The notes: generated from the letters alone by a model not told the origin. DNA of 23,526 nucleotides from UBA1738 sp045658645 (GCA_045658645.1 JAZOVJ010000053.1:1-23526); one strand, 5' to 3'. Counted from the first letter of the stretch, positions 1-9,841 are shown. Translations and numbers: made by a program.

Positions 1-1809
1 CCGGAACCAACTCCAGAAGCAACTCCAGAAGTAACACCGGAACCAACTCCGGAAGCAACTCCAACACCGGAGCCGACTCCAGAGCCAACACCGGAACCAA
101 CTCCAATTGCGGTGTCAGTAACAGGCGCAACAAAAATCGAAGGTGAAGAAGCAACATTAGTTGTTGGCGGCGGATACAGAAGAAATATGAAGACAGATGA
201 TGGAGCGTATGCTTTATCATTCTCACCGGTTGTACATGAAGCTGGTCAGCTGTATTACTCTACATACACAGTAAATGTTGCAGTAGCAGGTGATTACAAC
301 GTACAGGCAGTTGCATCAATCAGAAGCCAGACATACACAAGTGACTGGACAATCTATGCAAATTCAGAAGATAACGTAGTACCTGGAATTGTACATATAG
401 GCGATGTAACAACAGGCTGGTATACAAACAACTTCAAGATTTACAACTGTGGTTCACTTTATTTGAACGAAGGTATAAACACAATTTACTGGAAAGTTAA
501 TGAAAATGATGCTCCAAACGGACAGATGCAGGCAGCTCTTGACTATATCGAGCTAACACCATCAAGCTCAATAGTAGTTCCGGACCCAACACCAACACCG
601 GAAGCAACTCCTGCGCCAACACCGGAAGCAACTCCAGAGGCAACACCGGAAGCAACACCGGTTCCAACTCCGGAAGCAACTCCAGAAGCAACACCGGTTC
701 CAACTCCGGAAGCAACTCCAGAGGCAACACCGGTTCCAACTCCGGAAGTGCCTGAAAATGCTATTATGGTATCATATTCAGCAAAGACAACTGTTGAAGG
801 TGAAAATTACACAGATGCAACAGTAACACCAAACTCAAGAAGAATGAACACTCCGGATGATGGTAAGAGAGCTGTAAACTACGTAAGCTTTAACCCACAA
901 AACTACAGCGGAAAAGACTTTATTCTTTCTTACACATTATATGCTGAAAAAGAAGGCGACTATCTGTTAGAAACAGTCGCATCAATCAGAAGCCAGACAT
1001 ACACAAGTGACTGGTACATGTATATAAACTCAGACGCTAATATGGCTCCTCAGTACAGCCAGGGCGCAGATGTTAAGACAACAAACTTCTTGCCAGATGT
1101 TTTCAAGGAATACGATTGCGGAATAATCCACTTGAACCAGGGTGTGAACACACTATACTGGAAGGTTAACAAGGACGATGCTCCAAACGGAATTCTTCAG
1201 GCTGCTATGGACTACTTTGTACTTACACCGGTAATTTCAATTATAAGCCCAAGAGTTGAAATTAAGGATGTATTAAAGAAGGGCGAAGCTGCCGAAATTG
1301 CAATTGTTAACGGCGATGGTATGCAATTAGGACTAAATATGTTCAAGAACGTATCATTAACAGCAGCAGACGAAAGAATTGCAACAATGAAGGACGGCAA
1401 GGTTCTTGCAACAAATTACGGAACAACAACTGTTACATTTGCTTTGACAGATTCAAACGGTAACATATACCAGGCTACAAAGGATATCACTGTTATATCT
1501 GAAAAGGGTATCTGGATTGCCGATGCAGAAGCAACTGACGGCGGAGTTGTTACTGTAAACGTTGGCGCAACTGAAGACTATGCAGGCGGCGACAAGCTAT
1601 TTGCAGTTGTATTTGATACAGTTGACGGATTGACTACATCAGTAGCTTCTTCAAGCGAATTTACAGCAATTCCTGCTATAGCAGCGGCTGGTACACAGGC
1701 AGTAACACTTAATGTTGGAAGCGTAAGCGGAACACAGAAGGTTGCAGTATTTATCTTAAGTGGTAGTGATGCAGAACAGGCTATTTACTTAAAATATATT
1801 ATTGACTGA
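1..1809 (+). CDS. Secreted/surface protein with two carbohydrate-binding-like modules, Pro-Thr linkers and an Ig-like domain (5' end outside window)
   Basis: The frame is open from base 1, so the true start lies upstream; the GTG at 112 is internal. In order the visible part has a PEPTPEAT-type linker (1-111), a beta-sandwich module (about 112-560), a second PT linker (577-750), a second copy of the module (about 766-1235), an Ig-like region of Big_2 type (about 1250-1500), and a C-terminal region of about 100 residues ending YLKYIID. The two modules share SIRSQTYTSDW, an NxLYWKVN/NTIYWKVN strand and DDAPNG, and resemble CBM6/35-like galactose-binding folds. No catalytic motif, SLH or LPXTG signal is visible. 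The PT linkers are typical of extracellular multidomain proteins. A role in binding plant polysaccharide at the surface is inferred from architecture and neighbours. The stop is TGA, and the next gene starts 17 bases later. Confidence 0.85.
   Translation, partial: PEPTPEATPEVTPEPTPEATPTPEPTPEPTPEPTPIAVSVTGATKIEGEEATLVVGGGYRRNMKTDDGAYALSFSPVVHEAGQLYYSTYTVNVAVAGDYNVQAVASIRSQTYTSDWTIYANSEDNVVPGIVHIGDVTTGWYTNNFKIYNCGSLYLNEGINTIYWKVNENDAPNGQMQAALDYIELTPSSSIVVPDPTPTPEATPAPTPEATPEATPEATPVPTPEATPEATPVPTPEATPEATPVPTPEVPENAIMVSYSAKTTVEGENYTDATVTPNSRRMNTPDDGKRAVNYVSFNPQNYSGKDFILSYTLYAEKEGDYLLETVASIRSQTYTSDWYMYINSDANMAPQYSQGADVKTTNFLPDVFKEYDCGIIHLNQGVNTLYWKVNKDDAPNGILQAAMDYFVLTPVISIISPRVEIKDVLKKGEAAEIAIVNGDGMQLGLNMFKNVSLTAADERIATMKDGKVLATNYGTTTVTFALTDSNGNIYQATKDITVISEKGIWIADAEATDGGVVTVNVGATEDYAGGDKLFAVVFDTVDGLTTSVASSSEFTAIPAIAAAGTQAVTLNVGSVSGTQKVAVFILSGSDAEQAIYLKYIID
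577..750 (+). repeat. Coding tandem repeat: Pro-Thr-Glu linker with 36-bp units
   Basis: The linker between the two modules is built of P-x-x-T-P-E-A-T units. A 36-bp unit encoding PVPTPEATPEAT recurs at 658 and 694, and a third copy starts at 730 and is cut short. The first 111 bases of the window are the same kind of sequence. Such near-identical repeats are prone to slippage and to assembly collapse, so the linker length may vary between strains. Confidence 0.85.
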
Positions 1810-1826
1810 AAAAACGGAGGAACATT

Positions 1827-4601
1827 ATGAAAAAAATTGCGTTTATATTAGCTTTAATACAAATGTTGTGCGTTTTTTCCGGAATAGGAGTATATGCTGC
1901 TGATGTTGCAGTAATAGATACACTCCAGTTTCAGGATTCAAAAATCGGAATTTTTACAGAGAAAGATTCTGTAAAGCTTGATTTTACTTTTACAAGTAAG
2001 CTCCAGAGTATAACTTCATATCGATTTGAAGTAACAGACGTTTGGGAAAGAATGGTTACAGAAGGAGTATTTACAATTCCGGTAGGTAAGAAAGTTGCAA
2101 CATTAGACTTTGGTAAATTTAATGTTGGCTGGTACAGAGCTACAATTTATGACAATATAAGCGGAAGAGCGCTTGACAATTACATCACATTTTCTGTTAC
2201 ACACGACCCGGCAAAGAGAAAGGTATTTGAAAGCACTCCTTTCGCAGCCGCTTTAGCAGGTGAATATGATGCATTTGTAAGAAATGACCCATTTATTGTG
2301 GCAGACGCTTTCAAAAAAGCTGGTATCACATATGTAAGAAACGTAGGTTCAGGTTGGTTGGAAACTACTGACCCGATTGTTAAAAAAGGTTTTAACCAGT
2401 ACGGAATAGATGAAGTATCATACCATGACGGTAATGCGTTGAGATACAACACATCAGTATCATCAGCAGACTATATGGCGTTTACATCAGACTTAATTTC
2501 TATTTACAATAACTGGAAAGAAATCAGTAAAGCTAACTACGACTATGCAGAAGCTATAGAAATTCTTAACGAAATCGACAACGGATTCTATGGCACAACA
2601 GGTACTTCTGACAACTTTGCAGCATTCACAAAGGTAGCTGCAATCGCACTTGCAGATTCTTCTTTAGGAGATCCTTTAGCTATTATGAATGGTTGGGCAA
2701 GTGCAAGTAATACAGGTTTTGTTACATGGGCACTTCAGAACGATATAGCAAAGTACAGTGCTGCATATAACTACCACACTCACGATAACAGTTTTTCAAG
2801 ACTTTCAACAGCTGTAAATGCTGTTAATGCGTACGGCGATGCAAATGCTCCTGTATGGGGAACAGAAATCGGAACTCCGTATTACTTAGCAGGCAGTGAA
2901 ACACATATTAAGGATAGTGCATTGTTAGATTCAGCAGCATCATCTGTTAAGAAGACAATGAACCACCTTGCAAGAGGTTCAAGCAAGGTATTCGCATTCC
3001 TTTTAAGACCATATCTTGAAAACGGAAAGGACTATGGTTACTTTGCAACACCTGAATGGTTGCCATACCCAATGTTCTCATCACTTAGCGCTATGACTTA
3101 CGCTCTTGGCGAAGGTATCATAAAGGGTGAAATAGCAAATCTGAATGATGAAACAACAGGTCTTCTGTTCGATAACGGTGCAGGAAGCGACGTTGCAGTT
3201 CTTTGGAGCCAGAACCAGTGCTACGTAGATATCTACGCAGACAAGGTTACATTTATGGATTTGGTAGGATATGAAGAAGAAAAGATTGATGAAGACGGAG
3301 ACGGAAAAATCAAGATTTGTGTAACTTCAGAACCTGTTTATATCATGTTTAACGGACGCAGCGCAGTAGAAAACTATTACCCATATGAGTATAAGGCTGA
3401 TACAGCTCCTACACAGAAGAAGTTTACAACAGCTGAAAGAGTTATTATACAGCCACTATGGGGCGACAAGGATCCGAAGAGCATAAGAGAAATCGGTCAC
3501 TACATTTACGGTCAAGATGAAAATTCTGTAAAGCTTGAGGTTTATAACTTCAACAATACAGCAGTTAAGGGAACTATTGATATTATCTGCCCAGAAGACT
3601 TAACCTTTAACAAGCAGACAGTATCTTACTCGGTTGCACCTATGAGCAAGACAGAAATCCCACTTAAGATAACACTTAAGGAAGGTACTCCGACAGGAAC
3701 AAGCTCATTCATTAAGTTTGCAGGTAAGCTTGATTCAGGCGAAGCTTTGTCAAACTGTGTATCTAAGTATTATGTAAACAACGGATCAAGAACTATTTCT
3801 AAGGAAAACATAATAGCATTTGAAAACATCTGGGATACAAAAAGATGGAACCTTGACAACCACGGCGCCGGTACAAAGATTTCTGCTCAGGGTGTTCAGT
3901 CAGATAACACAATTACAATTAACCAGGTTGCTGAAGGAACAAATGACTGGGGTTACCCATTCTTCTACATCGAAGATACAAGCATCTTTGAAGGAACAGC
4001 AGGTGTTATCTTTGAGGTTAAGAACACAGGACACATCAAGGAAGGCTCAACTTACTGGGCTGAACAACTTCAGATGTTCTTACATATGAAGGACGGACGT
4101 CAGTATAAGACAAACTACTCTACACCAAAGTCAAGAGAATGGACACAGGTTGTTTACCCATGGTCAGCATTCTATCTATACTCTTCTCCAGAGGGTATGT
4201 TCGAAACAAAGACACTTGATTTTAATGATATCCAGGCTATTTCAATCGGTACAAACTCAGCCGATATCAGAACAATCAGAAACTTCGGTGTATTCTTCTC
4301 AGATGTAGACAGCGATAAGCTTGATTCAGACAAGACTGTTAATTTCTCAGGAATGACAGAAGGTGGTCACTACACAACAGGCAGTGACAATATGATTTTG
4401 ACAGCCGAAGTACCGAATGAAAAAATAATCAATATTCAGGTATTTAATGGCAGAGACAAGTTGGAAAACTTTGTCGTAGACGGAAACAAGGTTATTATTG
4501 ACTTTACTAACATGGGAAGAGGAAAGTACAATATAATGGTAAGTGCTGAAAGTGAGTACAATTTCCAATATATGAATAATTTCTCATTCTATATTGACTA
4601 A
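1827..4601 (+). CDS. Secreted clan GH-A-type glycoside hydrolase with C-terminal beta-sandwich domains
   Basis: The protein is 924 residues with a signal peptide (MKKIAFILA... to about GVYA-AD, residue 24). The start follows a CGGAGGA site. An N-terminal beta-domain (about 30-130) precedes a (beta/alpha)8-like region. Two motifs match the clan GH-A catalytic pair: EILNEID, with Glu249 preceded by Asn as the likely acid/base, and WGTEIG with Glu347 as the likely nucleophile. After about residue 450 come beta-rich segments, including an acidic DEDGDGKI calcium-type loop (encoded near 3292) and a carbohydrate-binding-like module (about 660-840). I cannot assign the GH family; GH39, GH5 and unclassified GH-A members are all possible. 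There is no SLH or sortase signal, so the enzyme is secreted or held by other contacts. It sits directly between surface-protein genes in one run, which suggests action on extracellular polysaccharide. Confidence 0.75.
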   Translation: MKKIAFILALIQMLCVFSGIGVYAADVAVIDTLQFQDSKIGIFTEKDSVKLDFTFTSKLQSITSYRFEVTDVWERMVTEGVFTIPVGKKVATLDFGKFNVGWYRATIYDNISGRALDNYITFSVTHDPAKRKVFESTPFAAALAGEYDAFVRNDPFIVADAFKKAGITYVRNVGSGWLETTDPIVKKGFNQYGIDEVSYHDGNALRYNTSVSSADYMAFTSDLISIYNNWKEISKANYDYAEAIEILNEIDNGFYGTTGTSDNFAAFTKVAAIALADSSLGDPLAIMNGWASASNTGFVTWALQNDIAKYSAAYNYHTHDNSFSRLSTAVNAVNAYGDANAPVWGTEIGTPYYLAGSETHIKDSALLDSAASSVKKTMNHLARGSSKVFAFLLRPYLENGKDYGYFATPEWLPYPMFSSLSAMTYALGEGIIKGEIANLNDETTGLLFDNGAGSDVAVLWSQNQCYVDIYADKVTFMDLVGYEEEKIDEDGDGKIKICVTSEPVYIMFNGRSAVENYYPYEYKADTAPTQKKFTTAERVIIQPLWGDKDPKSIREIGHYIYGQDENSVKLEVYNFNNTAVKGTIDIICPEDLTFNKQTVSYSVAPMSKTEIPLKITLKEGTPTGTSSFIKFAGKLDSGEALSNCVSKYYVNNGSRTISKENIIAFENIWDTKRWNLDNHGAGTKISAQGVQSDNTITINQVAEGTNDWGYPFFYIEDTSIFEGTAGVIFEVKNTGHIKEGSTYWAEQLQMFLHMKDGRQYKTNYSTPKSREWTQVVYPWSAFYLYSSPEGMFETKTLDFNDIQAISIGTNSADIRTIRNFGVFFSDVDSDKLDSDKTVNFSGMTEGGHYTTGSDNMILTAEVPNEKIINIQVFNGRDKLENFVVDGNKVIIDFTNMGRGKYNIMVSAESEYNFQYMNNFSFYID

Positions 4602-4615
4602 AGGAGGTTCAGCTA

Positions 4616-6286
4616 ATGAAAAAGCGTATATTATGCATAATTGCTATATTAATCATACAGATGATTGGTATTCCTGCAGTTTATGCTGATACTAACGATG
4701 TTGTATCATTTGAACCGGGAAGCTTGGTAGTCAAGGGCGAAAAGGATTTTGGCGCCCTTGAATATCCGGTGGATGTTACGGTTACAGGATATGACAAGAA
4801 CGGTCAGTTAAACTACATTGATGTAATTCCTGTTGGAAAAGACGGAAAAATGTCATTTAAGTACTACAATACAGGAATCAGCGGTGACTATACTTATACA
4901 TTTGTTATAGGTTCTTTGGGAAGAAAAGAAACAGCAACAATGACAGGGTTCATCGGTCGCGATTACTGGGATCAGTATTGTGCAGAAGTGAACGGTTACG
5001 CAGATAATAATGATTTTGCTAACTTTAAGAGCAAAATCCTTAATGAAGCTAATTTCAACCTGAACCTTGATGAATACAATGCTCTTGCAAGCGACAGCGA
5101 CAGAGACAGAGTATTCAACGTTATGCTTGCAGACTATAATACTGAAACAGGATACAAGTCTGCAGACGAAATAAAGACATCATTCAAGGATTCTGTAAGC
5201 TTTGTTAAATATGCAACAGCAAATGATGCAAAGTCATACTATAATGCAGTAGGAACAAAGCTTGGTATCCCTGCAGGAACAAAGGGCGGAATCAGCGTTC
5301 TTGACGAGGTTTCTGATGTAGCACAGGCTGCAGTATATGCGGCAGTAAATGCTAAAATCAATGACTGCTCAGGAATGAAGAAAACTGCAGAATTGTTCTT
5401 GAATAACACTCTATACACAGTAATCGAGAGTGCTGGCCACTATACTGACGTTAAGTATGTTATGAATGCTTATATTGATGCAGGACTACTTGACGAAGAA
5501 AAGGATTTGTCAGAAGACATATACAAGAAATTGATGAACAAAAAGTTCGCTACAGAACAGGACATCAAGGATGCCGTTAAGAAGGCAAAGGAAGGTATAT
5601 CTGAAAATCCACCAAGTGATAAGCCATCAGGTGGCGGCGGTGGCGGAAGCAGACCTGTAGCTGCAAAACCGACAAATCCGGAAATTGAAAAGCCGGAGGC
5701 TACTCCAAAGCCTCAGGGAACAACCGGAGTTAACACAGCTAAGATGACATTCTCTGATATGGAAGATGTTAAGTGGGCTATTGAGGCAGTAGACACCTTA
5801 TACGAAAAAGGAATTATTGCCGGCGTGGGCGATGGTAAGTTTGACCCACACTCATATGTAACTCGTGAACAGTTTGCAAGAATGCTATGTGAACTTGGCG
5901 GCTTTGACGCTGTAGCTACAAATGTTGCATTCACAGACGTTGACAAGAATTCATGGTCATATCCATATATTTGTACTGCTTACAGTAATGGAATAATCAG
6001 CGGAATTTCTAATACAAAGTTTGCTCCGACAGACATTATCAATCGTGAGCAGGCAGTTGCTATGCTATATCGTATGGTTGGCAAGAACTTTGAAGAATAT
6101 TCAGGAACTTTTGTGTTTGATGATGATGCAGAAATTTCACAGTGGGCTAAGCTTGCAGTATATGGTCTTCACGACTTAGGCATAGTGAATGGAAGAACAT
6201 CAAAGACCTTCAGTGCGAAAGAATCAATGACTCGTGTTGAAGCGGCTGCTCTTCTATTCAATGCAGTTTCAAAAATTGCATGGTAA
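4616..6286 (+). CDS. Secreted protein with C-terminal SLH domains (S-layer-type surface protein)
   Basis: The protein is 556 residues, starting after AAGGAGG with a clear signal peptide ending near VYADT. The region up to about residue 335 has no domain I recognise. A Gly-rich flexible linker (SGGGGGGS) and a Pro/Lys/Glu stretch follow. From about residue 377 to the end are three SLH repeats: FSDMEDVKWAIEAVDTLYEK with GVGDGKFDPHSYVTREQFA, then FTDVDKNSWSYPYI with NREQAVAML, then a diverged third with SQWAKLAVYGLHDLGIVNG and TRVEAAALL. SLH repeats bind pyruvylated secondary cell-wall polymers, so the protein should be held at the cell surface. The N-terminal region could be structural or ligand-binding. 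It lies 14 bases after the glycosidase gene and 18 bases before the next SLH gene, consistent with a shared transcript. Confidence 0.85.
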   Translation: MKKRILCIIAILIIQMIGIPAVYADTNDVVSFEPGSLVVKGEKDFGALEYPVDVTVTGYDKNGQLNYIDVIPVGKDGKMSFKYYNTGISGDYTYTFVIGSLGRKETATMTGFIGRDYWDQYCAEVNGYADNNDFANFKSKILNEANFNLNLDEYNALASDSDRDRVFNVMLADYNTETGYKSADEIKTSFKDSVSFVKYATANDAKSYYNAVGTKLGIPAGTKGGISVLDEVSDVAQAAVYAAVNAKINDCSGMKKTAELFLNNTLYTVIESAGHYTDVKYVMNAYIDAGLLDEEKDLSEDIYKKLMNKKFATEQDIKDAVKKAKEGISENPPSDKPSGGGGGGSRPVAAKPTNPEIEKPEATPKPQGTTGVNTAKMTFSDMEDVKWAIEAVDTLYEKGIIAGVGDGKFDPHSYVTREQFARMLCELGGFDAVATNVAFTDVDKNSWSYPYICTAYSNGIISGISNTKFAPTDIINREQAVAMLYRMVGKNFEEYSGTFVFDDDAEISQWAKLAVYGLHDLGIVNGRTSKTFSAKESMTRVEAAALLFNAVSKIAW

Positions 6287-6304
6287 TAAGGAGGAATGGA
6301 TAAG

Positions 6305-9034
6305 ATGAAAAGATTATTAGCTTTTGTTCTTTCTTTAATGGTTATAACAACTACTGCTTCAACTTTAGTTTTTGCAGAAGAAACATCAAACGAAATTGTT
6401 AATGAATATACTGATGTAAAAACAGAAGAATTTAAAGGCCGTCACTACGATGCATTTGTGGGAATGGGTCTTTCAACCGAAGAGTATGTTAAAGAAAATC
6501 TTGACGCTAAGGTGACAAGAGGTGACTTTGCTGTGATGTTGGCAAAGCTCATGACTCTTGGCGAAGACGGCGCGGAATTGGTTGCTTCAGGAAGACTGTT
6601 TACTGACGTTGATGTATACCACTACGCAGCAGGCGGAGTTCAGTTCCTTGTTGAACGCGGAATCGTAGCTGGTTGTGGTGACGGAAGCTTCTGTGTTGAC
6701 AGACCAATCACAGCAGAAGAAGTTGCAGTAATGCTTACAAGAGTAATGGGTTATGGCGTGCTTACTGAAGAAATGCAGGCAGAAAGCATGATTAATTCTG
6801 TTACAGCAAGCATTCGCGGAAGATATACAGGCGAAGTAACCCTTGAAGAATGCTACGAAATAATTTATAAAGCATTATTTGAAGAAACAATCACATTAGG
6901 CGGCGTAGAGAATTCAGAAGTTGTTTACACAAAGGGAGACATCTTCTTAAGAAAAATCTTAAAGCTTGACTATTTTGATGGCGTATTGCAGCAGGTAGGC
7001 ACATGGTCTCTTTACGAAGGCAAGACATCTGAAAACCAGATTACTGTTGGTGGCTACAAGTTTGTAAGCAAAACAGACGTTTCAAAGGATTTGCTTGGTT
7101 TCAAGGTAAGAGTATTCTATTCAGAAGAAGGTACAGACCGTGAGGCTGTTGCTGTTGAATGCCTTGACAATGAAACCTTGACAATTGACGTAAGAGCATT
7201 TAAGGAATACTCAAACAATGCTATTAACTATTACGATGCTTCAAAGAAGGCTCGTAAGGCTAAGATTATCACAGGTAAGGACATATTGTATAACACAGTT
7301 CCTGTTACTGATATAGCAAGCAACATTCCTAAATACGGAAAAATAAGACTTATTAACAATAACACTGACAGTGACTATGAAGTTGTAATGATTTCAGGAT
7401 ACGAAAGTGGTGTTATATCAGCAATAAGTGAAAAGAGCAGCATTGTTCAGTTCAAGAATGTATCACCGGTTGATCTTACAAAATACGAAATAGTTGAAAT
7501 CGTAAACGATGCAGGCAAAGAAATGAGCCTGGCTGAATTATATCAAGACGCAGTAGTAAGTATCTATACTTATGGCACAGATTATATCAGATTAGAAGTG
7601 TCAACAAAGACCGTAACCGGTAGAATTGATGGCATGAGAGATGATACTAAAGACACATGGAAAAAGATCACAGTAGATGGTAAAGAATACTTTGCTTACT
7701 GGGATTATGTAACAAATGGTCAGAAAGTGAGAATAGAGCAGACAGTTAAATTGTTGCTTGACGTTCACGGAAGAATTGCCGGCATCGGAGCCGCAGGCGA
7801 AAACGAATGGAAAATCGGATACATAATGTCTGTTAAGAGATATGAAGACGATTATGAATGCCTGATGTTCAGAATTCTTAACCAGAACGGCGTTATAGAA
7901 AAGATTCACACAACAGAAAAGATCAGACTTGACGGTGAAAAGGTAATGGCATCAGAAGCCCTTACAGACATCAACTTAAAATACAAAAACTTTGCTGAAG
8001 AGATTACTCTTGAAGGTGAAAAGAAAAGAGAAAACATAACAGCATTTGTTATGAGATATTTCATTGATGATGATGGTAATATTTCAAAAGTAGATACACC
8101 TGTTGATGTTGCATTGTATGAATCTCCTGAAGTACTTAAGAAGATGGTTGTTACAGAAGACGACAAGCTGTTGAGAAGAGTATGGGGAAGACTTCACAGA
8201 CCTGAAAGCGGACAGATTTATAAGATGGACTTCCCTTACTATACAGATTTGAAGGGTGAAGTTGCACAGAGAGATCAGAACGTGGCATTTATCGTTCCTG
8301 AAGCTGAAAACACAGCTCCTGATGAAAACCTGGATTACAAAGTAACTACTATACAGGCATTGAAGGCTGTGCACGGTGCAAACTACTACCTGTCTGCATA
8401 CAACTATGAACCAACATCAATGTTGACAGATATTCTTGTTATCAGAATGGGTACAGGAACAAGTGCTGAATCCGGTATGATGATAGTTGACGGTGTTTAT
8501 AAGACATATAACGCTGACACTGATGAAGTGAAGACAGAAATCACAGGATATGCAGGAACAGCAAGAGTAACTTATGTTGTTAACGAAAGAAGCAGTACTG
8601 TAAATGTTAACAATACAAAAGTTGGTGACGTTATTTCTTACAAGACACAGGCAGGCGAAGCAGTGCTTGTTGACCTTATCTGGAGAAAAGACGGAACAGG
8701 AAAGCTTAAGGGCCCTGGTATCTATGCTGAAGACGGTACAACTAAGCACTACTATGCAGAATTCCGAGTTCTTATGGGAACAATGGTTAAGTTAGAAAGT
8801 AACAGAGGATTCCTAAACCTTGGAGAATCTGAAAAGGATGGCTTTATAACTGACATGTTCACAGTGCCTACAGACGTAATCGTTTATGAGAGCGGAAACG
8901 AGATTGATCCTTGCTACATTGCTCCAACAGCGTCTGTATTAACAAATCTTGGCGGTATTGGCGAAGGTGATATTGTAATCATGGGACAAGGTAAAAAAGC
9001 ATACGTTAAGACAATGATCGTTATTAAAGACTAA
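6305..9034 (+). CDS. Large secreted protein with N-terminal SLH domains; remainder unassigned
   Basis: I chose the ATG at 6305, giving 909 residues, because AAGGAGG at 6288-6294 is 10 bases upstream. An in-frame ATG at 6296 is only one base from it. The protein has a signal peptide (MKRLLAFVLSLMV... to about VFAEE). Two or so SLH-like repeats follow at about residues 35-165, with TRGDFAVMLAKLM, FTDVDVYHYAAGGVQFLVER, GIVAGCGDGSF and TAEEVAVMLTRVMGYG. The remaining 740 residues are beta-rich, with many short charged strands and no catalytic motif I can name. Length, SLH anchoring and the strongly expressed style of codon choice (frequent AAC, GAC, AAG) would fit an S-layer-associated structural or glycan-contact protein; this is inference. 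It is the last gene of the surface cluster and is followed by a long hairpin. Confidence 0.8.
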   Translation: MKRLLAFVLSLMVITTTASTLVFAEETSNEIVNEYTDVKTEEFKGRHYDAFVGMGLSTEEYVKENLDAKVTRGDFAVMLAKLMTLGEDGAELVASGRLFTDVDVYHYAAGGVQFLVERGIVAGCGDGSFCVDRPITAEEVAVMLTRVMGYGVLTEEMQAESMINSVTASIRGRYTGEVTLEECYEIIYKALFEETITLGGVENSEVVYTKGDIFLRKILKLDYFDGVLQQVGTWSLYEGKTSENQITVGGYKFVSKTDVSKDLLGFKVRVFYSEEGTDREAVAVECLDNETLTIDVRAFKEYSNNAINYYDASKKARKAKIITGKDILYNTVPVTDIASNIPKYGKIRLINNNTDSDYEVVMISGYESGVISAISEKSSIVQFKNVSPVDLTKYEIVEIVNDAGKEMSLAELYQDAVVSIYTYGTDYIRLEVSTKTVTGRIDGMRDDTKDTWKKITVDGKEYFAYWDYVTNGQKVRIEQTVKLLLDVHGRIAGIGAAGENEWKIGYIMSVKRYEDDYECLMFRILNQNGVIEKIHTTEKIRLDGEKVMASEALTDINLKYKNFAEEITLEGEKKRENITAFVMRYFIDDDGNISKVDTPVDVALYESPEVLKKMVVTEDDKLLRRVWGRLHRPESGQIYKMDFPYYTDLKGEVAQRDQNVAFIVPEAENTAPDENLDYKVTTIQALKAVHGANYYLSAYNYEPTSMLTDILVIRMGTGTSAESGMMIVDGVYKTYNADTDEVKTEITGYAGTARVTYVVNERSSTVNVNNTKVGDVISYKTQAGEAVLVDLIWRKDGTGKLKGPGIYAEDGTTKHYYAEFRVLMGTMVKLESNRGFLNLGESEKDGFITDMFTVPTDVIVYESGNEIDPCYIAPTASVLTNLGGIGEGDIVIMGQGKKAYVKTMIVIKD

Positions 9035-9045
9035 TAGTAACATAT

Positions 9046-9097
9046 TTTTAAAGAGGACAAAGCCATTTTCTCTAAAATGGCTTTGTCGCTTTAAAAT
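9046..9097 (+). terminator. Long perfect hairpin closing the surface-protein cluster
   Basis: Arms GACAAAGCCATTTT (9056-9069) and AAAATGGCTTTGTC (9074-9087) pair perfectly over 14 bp with a CTCT loop. Flanking TTTAAAG/CTTTAAA extends the stem outward. The 3' flank GCTTTAAAATATT is only weakly T-rich, so it may act as a bidirectional terminator, an mRNA 3' end or a processing site rather than a classical terminator. Confidence 0.7.
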
Positions 9098-9127
9098 ATT
9101 ACACAAAGAAGCTTAGGAGAACATAAT

Positions 9128-9841
9128 ATGTTTGACGGAAAAAAGAAAGCAATAACTTTTAGTTATGATGATGCGGTAACTCAGGATATACGACTAATTG
9201 AGATTTTGAACAAATACGGACTGAAAGCAACCTTTAACATAAACTCAGAATGTCTGGGTCACAGTAGATTTTTGACCATTGAAGGTGTCCGTGTTAACAA
9301 CATAAAGCATCAGCCGAATGAAATTAAACACATATATGAGGGTCATGAAGTTGCAGCACATACTTTAACACACCCAAGACTTACTGATATTGAAGACGAA
9401 AAGGAAATTATACGCCAGGTTGAACAGGATAGACTGAACCTGTCGGATTTAGTAGGATATGAAGTTAAAGGACTTGCATACCCGTGCGGCGCACCGAATT
9501 GTGATGAACGTGTGGCGAATATTATTAAAAATAACACCGGAATAAAATATGCCCGATCTTTTGATGTGACAGGAAGCTTTGAGCCTTACACAGACTTATA
9601 TATGTATAAGGGAACTATGTCACATTGTCATAACTGGGATTCATTCTTTGAAATTGGACAAAAATTTTTGGAGCTTCAGACAGAAACACCAAAAGTATTA
9701 TATATATGGGGTCATGCATTTGAATTGGATGTTGACCCGAAGCGTTGGGAAGTATTTGAAGAGTTCTGTAAAATGATTAGTAATAAAGACGATATTTTTT
9801 ACGGAACAAATATAGAAGTATTAGAAAAACAATCCTTATAA
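9128..9841 (+). CDS. NodB-like polysaccharide deacetylase family protein (CE4 superfamily), cytoplasmic
   Basis: The protein is 237 residues, starting at ATG after TAGGAGA. The NodB fold motifs are present: ITFSYDDAVTQD near residues 9-20 with Asp14/Asp15, the metal-binding HTLTH at His78 and His82, and a YPCGAP motif. The ATFNI strand and the WGHAFELD segment near the C-terminus also fit. There is no signal peptide, unlike peptidoglycan or chitin deacetylases, so it probably works inside the cell. The family removes O- or N-acetyl groups using a divalent metal. Its position as first gene of the catabolic run suggests deacetylation of imported acetylated pectin-type oligosaccharides, but the substrate is inferred. 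It could instead be another NodB-fold hydrolase. Confidence 0.8.
   Translation: MFDGKKKAITFSYDDAVTQDIRLIEILNKYGLKATFNINSECLGHSRFLTIEGVRVNNIKHQPNEIKHIYEGHEVAAHTLTHPRLTDIEDEKEIIRQVEQDRLNLSDLVGYEVKGLAYPCGAPNCDERVANIIKNNTGIKYARSFDVTGSFEPYTDLYMYKGTMSHCHNWDSFFEIGQKFLELQTETPKVLYIWGHAFELDVDPKRWEVFEEFCKMISNKDDIFYGTNIEVLEKQSL

Noticed and set aside
112..114. GTG at 112 as start of the first gene
   Set aside because: The frame is open from base 1 with PT-linker sequence continuous into the module, so the gene starts outside the window.
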